A DNA stretch of 64,000 nucleotides from Dyella lutea. GTDB taxonomy: Bacteria > Pseudomonadota > Gammaproteobacteria > Xanthomonadales > Rhodanobacteraceae. The translations under genes were made by a program, and so were the position numbers. The stretch lies in the NCBI RefSeq assembly GCF_024158035.1, contig NZ_JAMZEK010000003.1:806001-870000 (forward strand), read 5' to 3'. The notes beneath the pieces were generated by a model. It had not been told where the DNA came from. It saw only the letters and a program-made list of their open reading frames with translations, and did not search any database. This document shows positions 21,926 through 31,135 of this stretch, in pieces. Each line of letters begins with the position of its first letter. Positions within the stretch are counted from its first letter, which is position 1.

Positions 21926-22341
21926 GCGATAGCACGCCTGCGAGGCCGGCCCTTCGCGGCACCCACCACGTCGCGCTGATCGGCTCGGACTACGCGCGCT
22001 CGAAGCGCTTCTATACCGGACTGCTCGGCTGCACCGTGCTGGACGAGCACTACCGCGACGCGCGCGACAGCTGGAAGCTGGATCTGGCCCTGCCCGACGG
22101 CACCCGGCTGGAGCTGTTCTCCTTTCCCGACCCACCACCACGGCCGAGCCGGCCGGAAGCCTGCGGCCTGCGCCACCTGGCCTTCGCGGTGGACGACGTG
22201 GCGGCCTGGCAGGCCTACCTCACCGCCGCCGGGGTCGCCACCGAGGCGATCCGCCTGGACGAGTACACCGGCCGGCGCTTCCTGTTCTTCGCCGATCCGG
22301 ACGGCCTGCCGCTGGAGCTGTACGAGACTGGCACCATCTGA
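21922..22341 (+). CDS. VOC-family protein, glyoxalase-like (YaeR/GloA2 type)
   Basis: A 139-residue glyoxalase/bleomycin-resistance fold protein. The two beta-alpha-beta-beta-beta modules start with THHVALIGSDYARSKRFYTG and GLRHLAFAVDDVAAW. The metal ligands are His in HHVALI, Glu in RLELFSFP, His in LRHLAF and Glu in LPLELYE. It resembles YaeR/GloA2 enzymes, which are lyases of unknown substrate. It is the last gene of the MOSC-ABM-VOC unit (ATGA overlap), followed at once by a terminator. Confidence 0.85.
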   Translation: MSDSTPARPALRGTHHVALIGSDYARSKRFYTGLLGCTVLDEHYRDARDSWKLDLALPDGTRLELFSFPDPPPRPSRPEACGLRHLAFAVDDVAAWQAYLTAAGVATEAIRLDEYTGRRFLFFADPDGLPLELYETGTI

Positions 22342-22353
22342 TCCGCACCAGCA

Positions 22354-22380
22354 GGAAGCCCGCCATGCGGCGGGCTTTCC
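22354..22380. terminator. Bidirectional hairpin terminator between the VOC gene and htpG
   Basis: AAGCCCGCC at 22356-22364 pairs with GGCGGGCTT at 22369-22377 around an ATGC loop, with flanking A and T residues on each side. It lies in the 60-base gap between two convergent genes and can end both transcripts. Confidence 0.8.
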
Positions 22381-22401
22381 GTTCCAGCACGAAGCGACCG
22401 C

Positions 22402-24270
<1,869 letters not shown>

Positions 24271-24324
24271 GCGTGGTGGTTCCATGTGGTGCGGTTGCTT
24301 GGATTGGGCTTCGTTCTTCTTGCC

Positions 24325-24404
24325 GTCATCCCGGCGAACGCCGGGATCCAGCGTCTGGAATCTCCCGCCCGAGGGCACTGGATCCCAGCCTCCGCTGGGA
24401 TGAC
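24325..24404. repeat. REP-type element, two units in inverted orientation
   Basis: Two 27-base stem-loop units face each other. The plus-strand unit at 24325-24351 begins GTCATCCCGGCGAACGCC. A minus-strand unit at 24378-24404 reads GTCATCCCAGCGGAGGCT from its own start. Both end in GGGATCCAG. The same unit occurs at 51208-51234 and 59120-59146. Stem positions covary between copies (G-C pairs replaced by A-T), which supports folding. It lies between htpG and htpX. Confidence 0.85.
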
Positions 24405-24467
24405 GGCGCGAGGCCTAGGCAGGCCGGCTCGCCTGCCTGCCCCTTCCCGGACAGGAGAATTCGACGA

Positions 24468-25367
24468 TCAGCGGCCGGCCGCGTTCTGCAGCGCCGCGAT
24501 GCGCTCATCCAGCGGCGGGTGGCTCATGAACAGGCGGGCGAAGCCGGCGCCCAGCGGGCTGGAGATGCCGAAGGCGGCGATGGTCTTGGGCAGCGTGTTC
24601 TCGCCGTGGTTGACCTTCAACCGCTGCAGCGCCGAGATCATCGCACCGCGGCCGGCCAGGCCGGCGCCCGCCGCGTCTGCGCGGAACTCGCGCCAGCGCG
24701 AGAACGCCGCCACGATCATCGAGGCGAACAGGCCGAACACCACCTGCAGCACCATCACCGAGATGAAGTAGCCGATGCCGGTGCCACTGTCGCGGCTGTC
24801 GCGCCCACCGGAAAGCCAGCTGTCGACGACGCGGCCGACGATGCGCGAGGCGACTATCACCAGCGTGTTGAGCACGCCCTGGATCAGGGTCAGGGTCACC
24901 ATGTCACCGTTGGCGACGTGGCCGATCTCGTGGCCGAGCACGGCGCGGATCTGGTCGCGGTCCATCTGCTGCAGCAGGCCGGTACTGACCGCCACCAAGG
25001 CGTTGTTCTTGCTGGCGCCGGTGGCGAAGGCGTTCATTTCCGGGGCGTCGTAGATCGCCACCTCCGGCATGCCGATACCCGCCCGCTGGGCGTGCTGGCG
25101 GACGGTGTCGACCAGCCAGCGCTCGGCCTCGTTGGCCGGCTGCTCGATCACCCGCGCGCCGGTGGACATCTTCGCCATCCACTTGGACATCAGCAGCGAG
25201 ATGATGGCACCGCCCATGCCGAACACGGCGGCGAACATCAGCAGCCCGGTCATGCCGCCGTAACCGCGGGCGGCCGCCCACTGGTCGACCCCCAGCAGGT
25301 GACAGACGATGCTGAGCAGGAACAGGACCGCGATGTTGGTGGCGAGGAAGAGGAAGATGCGACGCAT
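24468..25367 (-). CDS. htpX: Membrane zinc metalloprotease HtpX
   Basis: A 299-residue M48B protease of the inner membrane that degrades damaged membrane proteins. Two N-terminal membrane helices ([19 protein letters not shown] and [20 protein letters not shown]) precede the catalytic motif HEIGH at residues 146-150. The third zinc ligand is the Glu in [12 protein letters not shown], with further hydrophobic segments between. [21 protein letters not shown] is a family signature. The ATG at 25365-25367 ([11 protein letters not shown]) matches known starts. It lies next to htpG, both envelope or heat stress genes, and is divergent from gluQ. Confidence 0.96.
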   Translation of the reverse strand: MRRIFLFLATNIAVLFLLSIVCHLLGVDQWAAARGYGGMTGLLMFAAVFGMGGAIISLLMSKWMAKMSTGARVIEQPANEAERWLVDTVRQHAQRAGIGMPEVAIYDAPEMNAFATGASKNNALVAVSTGLLQQMDRDQIRAVLGHEIGHVANGDMVTLTLIQGVLNTLVIVASRIVGRVVDSWLSGGRDSRDSGTGIGYFISVMVLQVVFGLFASMIVAAFSRWREFRADAAGAGLAGRGAMISALQRLKVNHGENTLPKTIAAFGISSPLGAGFARLFMSHPPLDERIAALQNAAGR

Positions 25368-25478
25368 GGCTGTCTCTCTGGCAGTCATGAAAAAGAGGGA
25401 TGCGGCCTGGGCCGCCTTCCGCTATTCGGGGCGAGACCGACGGGTTTCAAGACACGCGGCCCCACATAGAATGCCGCG

Positions 25479-26345
25479 ATGACCTACCGCGGACGCTTCG
25501 CCCCCTCGCCCACCGGACCACTGCATTTCGGGTCGCTAGTGGCCGCGGTCGGCAGCTGGCTGTGTGCCCGCCAGGCCGGCGGCGAGTGGCTGGTGCGGAT
25601 GGAGGACATCGATCCGCCGCGCGAGGTTCCCGGTGCGGCCCGCGACATCCTGTCCACCCTGCCCGCTTTCGGCCTGATCGCGAATGGGCCGGTGTTGTTC
25701 CAGTCCACCCGCCGCGCCGCCTACGACGTGGCCTTCGAGCGGCTGCGCACGGCCGGTGCGGTGTTTCCCTGCTGGTGCAGCCGCAGCGACCTGGCCGCCA
25801 GTGGCGGGATCCATCGCGACGGACACTGCGTCGCGCCACCGGCCGACGACCGCCCACCGGCGTGGCGGCTGCGGGTGCCCGATGCCGAGGTCGGCTTCCA
25901 CGATGCCCTGCAGGGCCCCCAGCGGCAGAACCTGCGGGAGGCCGCCGGCGACTTCGTGATCCGCCGGGTCGAGGGCCACTACGCCTACCAGCTCGCCTGC
26001 GTGGTCGACGACGCGTTCCAGGGCATCACCGAGGTGGTGCGTGGCGCCGACCTGCTCGATTCCACGCCCCGGCAGATCTACCTGCAACGGCTGCTCGGGC
26101 TGCCGACGCCGCGCTACCTGCACCTGCCATTGGTGCTGGACCCGGAGGGTCGCAAGCTCTCCAAATCCGCGGGTGCGGGAGCGGTCGACCCGACAGACCC
26201 GATCCCGACGCTGCGTCGTGTTCTGGCCTTTCTCGGCGTCCGGCACGATGCACCGGCCGCGACATGCCACGAGCTTCTGGCTGCAACATCAGGATGTTTC
26301 AATCGAAACGACTTGCCGCGTCGCAGCAGCCATCCGGACGGCTGA
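25479..26345 (+). CDS. gluQ: Glutamyl-Q tRNA(Asp) synthetase
   Basis: A 288-residue paralogue of the glutamyl-tRNA synthetase catalytic domain. It attaches glutamate to the queuosine base of tRNA-Asp. The HIGH-like motif is in GRFAPSPTGPLHFGSLVAAV, the acidic MEDIDPPR follows, and KLSKS is seen in RKLSKSAGAGAVDP. A zinc site is indicated by CWCSRSDL plus a later Cys in RDGHC. The anticodon-binding domain of true GltX is absent, as expected. The last ~20 residues are not conserved. dksA, often its neighbour in other gammaproteobacteria, is not here. Confidence 0.93.
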   Translation: MTYRGRFAPSPTGPLHFGSLVAAVGSWLCARQAGGEWLVRMEDIDPPREVPGAARDILSTLPAFGLIANGPVLFQSTRRAAYDVAFERLRTAGAVFPCWCSRSDLAASGGIHRDGHCVAPPADDRPPAWRLRVPDAEVGFHDALQGPQRQNLREAAGDFVIRRVEGHYAYQLACVVDDAFQGITEVVRGADLLDSTPRQIYLQRLLGLPTPRYLHLPLVLDPEGRKLSKSAGAGAVDPTDPIPTLRRVLAFLGVRHDAPAATCHELLAATSGCFNRNDLPRRSSHPDG

Positions 26346-26350
26346 ACCGT

Positions 26351-26356
26351 TATAAA
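26351..26356 (+). promoter_or_regulatory. Candidate -10 box upstream of the PhaB-type reductase
   Basis: TATAAA follows the gluQ stop by five bases and is the only good -10 match in the gap. No convincing -35 lies 16-18 bases upstream. An ideal AAGGAG ribosome site follows at 26397-26402 before the next ATG. Confidence 0.3.
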
Positions 26357-26413
26357 GACAGCGTTCTGCTCCGCGTCGTTCAGACCCACATACCCTCAAG
26401 GAGATCCAAGCAC

Positions 26414-27154
26414 ATGACCCAGCGCACTGCTCTCGTCACCGGCGGCACCGGCGGTATCGGCACCGCCATCATCCGCTACCTGGCCGGACAGGGGCATCGC
26501 GTGGCGTCCAACTACCGCGACGCGGACAAGGCCGAGCGCTGGCGCAAGGCGATGGCCGACGATGGCATCGATGTGCTGATGGTGCCCGGCGACGTGTCCG
26601 ACCCGGCCTCGTGCCAGGCGATGGTGAAGGCGATCGAAGCGCAGGCCGGTCCGGTGGACATCCTGGTCAACAACGCCGGCATCACCCGCGACACCACCTT
26701 CCACAAAATGAGCTACGAGCAGTGGACGGACGTGATCAACACCAACCTCAATGCCTGCTTCAACGTCACCCGGCCGGTGATCGAGGGCATGCGTGCGCGC
26801 AAGTGGGGCCGCATCGTGCAGATCAGCTCGATCAACGGCCAGAAAGGCCAGTACGGCCAGGCCAACTACGCCGCCGCCAAGGCCGGCATGCACGGCTTCA
26901 CCATTTCGCTGGCGCAGGAAAACGCCAAGTTCGGGATCACCGTCAATACCGTCTCGCCCGGCTACGTGGGCACCGACATGGTGATGGCCGTGCCTGAGGA
27001 AGTACGCGAGAAGATCGTGGCGCAGATCCCGGTCGGACGCCTCGGCAAGCCCGAGGAGATCGCCCACGCGGTAGCCTTCTTCACCACCGACCAGGCCAGC
27101 TGGATCACCGGCGCCAACCTGGCGATCAACGGCGGCCACTACATGGGCTGGTGA
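26414..27154 (+). CDS. phaB: Acetoacetyl-CoA reductase, PhaB type (short-chain dehydrogenase)
   Basis: A 246-residue SDR enzyme that reduces acetoacetyl-CoA to 3-hydroxybutyryl-CoA with NADPH. The cofactor site is TALVTGGTGGIGTAI, the structural NNAG motif is in DILVNNAGITRDTTFHKM, and the catalytic triad is Ser in RIVQISSINGQKGQYGQ, Tyr and Lys in GQANYAAAKAGMHGF. The closing SWITGANLAINGGHYMGW is very close to PhaB of polyhydroxybutyrate producers. phaA and phaC are not in this window, so it may serve fatty-acid-related metabolism or a polymer pathway encoded elsewhere. AAGGAG lies 11 bases before the ATG. Confidence 0.88.
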   Translation: MTQRTALVTGGTGGIGTAIIRYLAGQGHRVASNYRDADKAERWRKAMADDGIDVLMVPGDVSDPASCQAMVKAIEAQAGPVDILVNNAGITRDTTFHKMSYEQWTDVINTNLNACFNVTRPVIEGMRARKWGRIVQISSINGQKGQYGQANYAAAKAGMHGFTISLAQENAKFGITVNTVSPGYVGTDMVMAVPEEVREKIVAQIPVGRLGKPEEIAHAVAFFTTDQASWITGANLAINGGHYMGW

Positions 27155-27177
27155 TCGGGAGTGAGGAGTGAGTGGGG

Positions 27178-27318
27178 AGGAGTGAGAGGTGAGAGAAGAG
27201 CAAAAGCGCAAACGTGCGCTGCGCCAGCCTCGCCTGTGATTGCCAACCGCCCGCCGGATGAGGAACGGTCCAGAAGTCAGGACGCACCGCACCCTGCCTT
27301 CTCTCACCTCTCACTCCT
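27178..27318. repeat. 21-bp perfect inverted repeat within GAGTGAG-rich low-complexity arms
   Basis: The arm at 27178-27198 (AGGAGTGAGAGGTGAGAGA plus AG) is matched exactly in reverse at 27298-27318, leaving a 99-base loop. Both arms extend into further GAGTGAG/CTCACTC repeats (27158-27200 and 27298-27350). It fills the gap between convergent phaB and tcdA and runs into the end of tcdA. No transposase or target duplication is visible. Confidence 0.8.
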
Positions 27319-27338
27319 CTTCCCTCACTCCTGTTCTT

Positions 27339-28136
27339 TCACTCCTCGCCCTTCAGCAGTTTCTCCATCACCTTACCCACCGCCGCAAAGGCGAACGCCC
27401 CCGTCACGTGGGTGGCCGCGCCCAGTCCGCCACCGCAGGCCAGGTTCAGGGTGTCGCCGCCCGGCGGCCGGGTTCCGCAGACCGTGCCGTCCGGCTGCGG
27501 GTACTGCACATTCTGCAGGGAGTAGACCGCCGAGATGCCGAAGTAGCGGTCCGGATTGCGCGGAAAGCCGAAGTCCTGGCGGAGCTTCTTCCGGATCAGG
27601 CTGAACATCGCGTCATGCTCGGTGCGCGAAAGGTCGCGCACGCGGATCTGGGTGGGATCGGTGCGCCCGCCGGCCGAGCCGACCGTCACCATCGGCAGCT
27701 TGCGCCGACGACACCAGGCAATTGCCTCGAGCTTCACCCGGAACGCGTCGCAGGCATCGAGCACCACGTCGTAGCCGCGATCGAGCAGGTCATCCAGGGT
27801 CGATGGCGTGAGGAAGCGCTCGATCGCCTCCAGCCGCAGGGCCGGATTGATCGCATGGAGCCGATTGGCCATCACGCCGACCTTGGGACGACCGTACTCC
27901 CCTTCCAGCGCGTGCAACTGGCGATTGGTATTGGAGACACAGACTTCGTCGGCGTCGATCAGGGTCAGCCGCCCCACCGCGCTGCGGACCAGCGCCTCGG
28001 CGGCCCAGGAGCCAACGCCGCCGATACCGACCACGGCGACATGCTTGCCGGCCAGCCGCGACAGGCTGCCCACTCCATACAGACGCTCGACACCCGCGAA
28101 CCGCTCGCGCAGCGCCGTTTCGGCCGCGCTGCTCAT
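27339..28136 (-). CDS. tcdA: tRNA threonylcarbamoyladenosine dehydratase
   Basis: A 265-residue E1-like enzyme that converts t6A37 to cyclic t6A in ANN-decoding tRNAs using ATP. The Rossmann nucleotide-binding loop is HVAVVGIGGVGSWAAEALVR, followed by LTLIDADEVCVSNTNRQLHA with the conserved Asp and Asn-Arg-Gln. The segment VLDACDAFRVKLEAIAWCRR and a C-terminal GFPRNPDRYFGISAVYS complete the family pattern. The ATG at 28134-28136 (MSSAAETALRERF) matches family starts. Its last codons lie inside the GAGTGAG-type repeat region, so the C-terminal residues may differ between strains. Confidence 0.93.
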   Translation of the reverse strand: MSSAAETALRERFAGVERLYGVGSLSRLAGKHVAVVGIGGVGSWAAEALVRSAVGRLTLIDADEVCVSNTNRQLHALEGEYGRPKVGVMANRLHAINPALRLEAIERFLTPSTLDDLLDRGYDVVLDACDAFRVKLEAIAWCRRRKLPMVTVGSAGGRTDPTQIRVRDLSRTEHDAMFSLIRKKLRQDFGFPRNPDRYFGISAVYSLQNVQYPQPDGTVCGTRPPGGDTLNLACGGGLGAATHVTGAFAFAAVGKVMEKLLKGEE

Positions 28137-28297
28137 GGCGCGAAATCCGCCCGGACCGGGCCATGGAAAGACCGCATGCAGGACAACTCCGACAGGACAA
28201 CCGGTGCATTGTAGCGGCGACAGGCCGCAACGCTGATGGCAGGTGCGCCCGCCTCGGCTATGCTCCCCGCACCCCAAACCGACAGGATTCCGGACAC

Positions 28298-28687
28298 ATG
28301 CGGTCTGCCCTACTCATCGCGCTCGGCCTGACCATCGGCATCCTCGGTACCGCGTTCGCGATCAGCGCGCTGCACCAGCGCACCCCGCTGCCCAAGGCCG
28401 TCATGACGGTGATGGCTTATCACATGAGCCAGCTCGAACACTCGGTCAAGACGCAGCAATGCGATGCGACCGCGACCCGCGCGAACCTGGAGCGGCTGCA
28501 GTCCGCGGCGCTGGACATCCCGGGCGCCTTCAAGGGCGCCGAGGATCCCTTCATGAAATCGTCCGACAAGCTGCAGGGTGCGCTGCGCGACGCGGTCGCC
28601 GCGGCGCCGGGCACCTGCGCGGTGCTGGCCACCGCACTGCAGCCGGTCGACAACGCCTGCGACGACTGCCACAAGCGGTTCCGCTGA
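28298..28687 (+). CDS. Cytochrome c'-like protein
   Basis: A 129-residue exported protein. An N-terminal signal or anchor helix (SALLIALGLTIGILGTAFAI) is followed by a four-helix-bundle region and a haem-binding CDDCH at residues 121-125 near the C-terminus, the position used by cytochromes c'. Two further cysteines (about 55 and 107) could form a disulfide. Family members bind NO or transfer electrons in the periplasm. It lies 18 bases before the sensor kinase gene on the same strand and may share its transcript. Confidence 0.8.
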   Translation: MRSALLIALGLTIGILGTAFAISALHQRTPLPKAVMTVMAYHMSQLEHSVKTQQCDATATRANLERLQSAALDIPGAFKGAEDPFMKSSDKLQGALRDAVAAAPGTCAVLATALQPVDNACDDCHKRFR

Positions 28688-28705
28688 CACCCCGGACTCT
28701 GCGCC

Positions 28706-30043
28706 ATGTCGAGCCTGCCCCGCCTGTGGATCCGCCTGCGCAATGGGCTGACACGGCTCGACGACACGCTGTTCGAACATACCCGCCCCAGCCAGCCCAG
28801 CCTGGCGGCGATGGGCCTGATCGGGGCGCTGTGCATGCTGGCGTACTACCCGGTATGGAAGTACGCACTGCCGCAGCCCTACGAGAACCTGCCGCTGCGC
28901 ATCGCCGGCTGCATCGTGCTGCTGCCGCTGGCGATGCAGCGCTGGTGGCCACGCCGCCTGCGCGCCCTGCTGCCGGCATACTGGCATCTGGCGGTCACCT
29001 TCGTGCTGCCGTTCTTCGCCGGCTACATGCTGCTGCGCAACGGTGGCAGCACGCCGTGGCTGCTGATCCACCTGGCGTCGATGTACCTGACCATGATGAT
29101 GTTCGACGTGGTCGCCTTCGGCGCGATCTTCGTCGTCGGCAGCCTGCTGGCGTGGCTGGCCTGGGTGCTCGGTCCGCACGACCCGATGCCGCTACTGCGG
29201 CTGCAGCTTTACCTGCCGCTGCTGGCGATGGCGCTGGCGCTCGGCCCACTGGCCAGCCTGTCGCAGAAGCATGCCGACAAGACCCGCATCCAGGCACTGA
29301 CCCGGGCCTCCAACAACATCGCCCACGAGCTGCGCACCCCCCTCGGGGCGCTGCACATCGCCGGACAGGCGTTCCGGCGCTACCTGCCCGACCTGCTGGT
29401 GAGCCACCGGATGGCCAAGGAAGCCGGCCTGCCGGTGGCGGAGCTGCGCCAGGCGCACCTGGAGGCGCTGGAACGGGGCATGGACACCATCGAGCACGAG
29501 GTGGCGCACGCACACACCGTGATCGACATGCTGCTGATGGCCGCGCGCCCGCTCGACCAGCAGCAGCTGGCGCCACTGCGGATCCGCCGACTGCTTGAAG
29601 AGGCGGTTGCCCGATATCCCTATGCCGCGCGGGTGGAGCAGGAGCGGGTGCACCTGCTGGAAGGCGACGACTTCGTGCTGATGGGCAGCGAGCCGCTGCT
29701 GACCCACGTGATCTTCAACCTGCTGCGTAACGGGCTGTACCACACCGGGCGCGCCGGCAAGGGGGAGATCTCGATCGGGGTGGAGTGCGAGGGCCGCTGG
29801 GGACGCATCCGCGTCCGCGACACCGGACCGGGCATCCCACCCGACGTGCTGCCGCGCATCTTCAACCGCTTCTACTCCTACAGCGAGGACCGCGGCGGCG
29901 TCGCCGGGCTGGGCATCGGCCTGGCGTTCTGCCGCGAGGCGGTCGAGCGCATGGGCGGTACCATCACCTGCCGCTCCCGCTGGCGCGAATACACCGAATT
30001 CCTGATTTCCCTACCGGCCCGCGATCCCACCGCCCGCGCATGA
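28706..30043 (+). CDS. CqsS/LqsS-like membrane sensor histidine kinase
   Basis: A 445-residue kinase. Residues about 35-185 form six hydrophobic segments. Their pattern closely recalls the sensor domain of Vibrio CqsS: AYYPVWKYALPQPYENLPLR (residues 47-66), then RALLPAYWHLAVTFVLPFFA and YMLLRNGGSTPW. CqsS and Legionella LqsS detect alpha-hydroxyketone autoinducers through this domain. The phospho-acceptor is His207 in NNIAHELRTPLGALHIAG. The ATPase domain has NLLRNGLYHTG, RVRDTGPGIPPDV and GVAGLGIGLAFCREAV. Unlike CqsS there is no fused receiver; a separate regulator overlaps its stop (ATGA). The ligand call rests on resemblance recalled by eye. Confidence 0.8.
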   Translation: MSSLPRLWIRLRNGLTRLDDTLFEHTRPSQPSLAAMGLIGALCMLAYYPVWKYALPQPYENLPLRIAGCIVLLPLAMQRWWPRRLRALLPAYWHLAVTFVLPFFAGYMLLRNGGSTPWLLIHLASMYLTMMMFDVVAFGAIFVVGSLLAWLAWVLGPHDPMPLLRLQLYLPLLAMALALGPLASLSQKHADKTRIQALTRASNNIAHELRTPLGALHIAGQAFRRYLPDLLVSHRMAKEAGLPVAELRQAHLEALERGMDTIEHEVAHAHTVIDMLLMAARPLDQQQLAPLRIRRLLEEAVARYPYAARVEQERVHLLEGDDFVLMGSEPLLTHVIFNLLRNGLYHTGRAGKGEISIGVECEGRWGRIRVRDTGPGIPPDVLPRIFNRFYSYSEDRGGVAGLGIGLAFCREAVERMGGTITCRSRWREYTEFLISLPARDPTARA

Positions 30044-31059
30044 CCTTGACCTTCGACCACGGCCTGACGCCATTCCGGTTTCCCACCACGACGCTGATGG
30101 TGGACGACCACGAGACCTATCTCGGCGTGGTGCCGCTGATGCTCGATCCGATGCAACGGATCCGCAGCTACAGCTCGCCGCGGCAGGCGCTGGCCGACCT
30201 GCACCGGGCCGACACCCGCGCCGTGCCGGGCGGCGGCTGGCTGTACCGCTGGCACGAGCACCCCTCACCCAACCGCGAGCTGATGGCGCTGGACATGGAC
30301 GCGATCGTGCGCACGATGTTCGACCCGATGCGCTTCGCCGAAGTCTCGGTGGTGGTGGTGGACCAGGCCATGCCGGAAATGGACGGGCTGGAGTTCTGCA
30401 GCCGCATCGACAACCCGTACGTCGGCAAGGTGCTGCTGACCGGTCGGGCGGACGACGCCACGGCGATCGAGGCCTTCAACTCGGGCCTGATCGACCGCTT
30501 CATCCGCAAGAACGATCCACGCGCGATGGAGAAGCTGCAACAGGCGATCGCCGCCCTGCAGGAGCGCTACTTCGAGCGTGCCAGCCGCTTCGTCTCCGAG
30601 GCGATGGCGCTCGGCGACGTGCACTTCCTGCGCGACCCGGTGTTCCTCCCGGTGCTGCGCGACGTACTGGCCGGGTTCCCCGCGGTGGAGTGCTACCTCC
30701 ACGTGAACCCCACCGGGTTGCTGTTGATCGATGCCGACGGCGAGGGGCGCTTCCTGCTGGTGCAGACCGACGACGACCTGCGGACGCACTACGAGATCGC
30801 CAGCGATCTGGGCGCTCCGATCGATGTGCTGTCCGCCCTGCGCGACGCCACCGCCCTGCCCTGGTTCGCCAGCCGTGACGGCTACTACAGCGACGATCCG
30901 ACGGTGGCCCCGGTGCAGATGATCCCGGCCACCACCGTACGCGGCGAGCACTGGTACCACTACGCTGTGGTGGAGGACGTGGTGCAGCGCTTCGAGTTGG
31001 ATCGGATCGTCAGTTACCGTCGCTGGCTCAGGGACCAGGACGACGCACTTCGTGGTTGA
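30040..31059 (+). CDS. Response regulator with receiver insertion and unknown output domain, partner of the CqsS-like kinase
   Basis: A 339-residue regulator. The receiver has the acidic pair Asp22-Asp23 in TLMVDDHETYL, the phospho-acceptor Asp108 in VVVVDQAMPEMDGLEF, the switch Thr134 in KVLLTGRAD and Lys157 in FIRKND. An insertion of about 45 residues (around 58-100, Trp/His-rich) sits between the first helix and the Asp108 strand. The C-terminal ~165 residues have no DNA-binding or enzymatic motif I can name (for example PAVECYLHVNPTGLLLIDAD). LqsR of Legionella is likewise a receiver with an unusual output paired with an AHK sensor. It overlaps the kinase stop by four bases. Confidence 0.75.
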   Translation: MTLTFDHGLTPFRFPTTTLMVDDHETYLGVVPLMLDPMQRIRSYSSPRQALADLHRADTRAVPGGGWLYRWHEHPSPNRELMALDMDAIVRTMFDPMRFAEVSVVVVDQAMPEMDGLEFCSRIDNPYVGKVLLTGRADDATAIEAFNSGLIDRFIRKNDPRAMEKLQQAIAALQERYFERASRFVSEAMALGDVHFLRDPVFLPVLRDVLAGFPAVECYLHVNPTGLLLIDADGEGRFLLVQTDDDLRTHYEIASDLGAPIDVLSALRDATALPWFASRDGYYSDDPTVAPVQMIPATTVRGEHWYHYAVVEDVVQRFELDRIVSYRRWLRDQDDALRG

Positions 31060-31135
31060 TACCTTCGGAGCAGTGCCCATGAGGCTGGCTTGCCGCTAGG
31101 ATGAAGCGGCTCTCCACAGCCCAGGGCTCCCGATA

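Noticed and set aside
26414-27154. Polyhydroxybutyrate operon suggested by phaB
   Set aside because: No phaA, phaC or phasin gene lies within the window; only the reductase can be supported.
27158-27350. CRISPR-like repeat array
   Set aside because: The repeats are degenerate GAGTGAG tracts in inverted halves without regular spacers and without cas genes.
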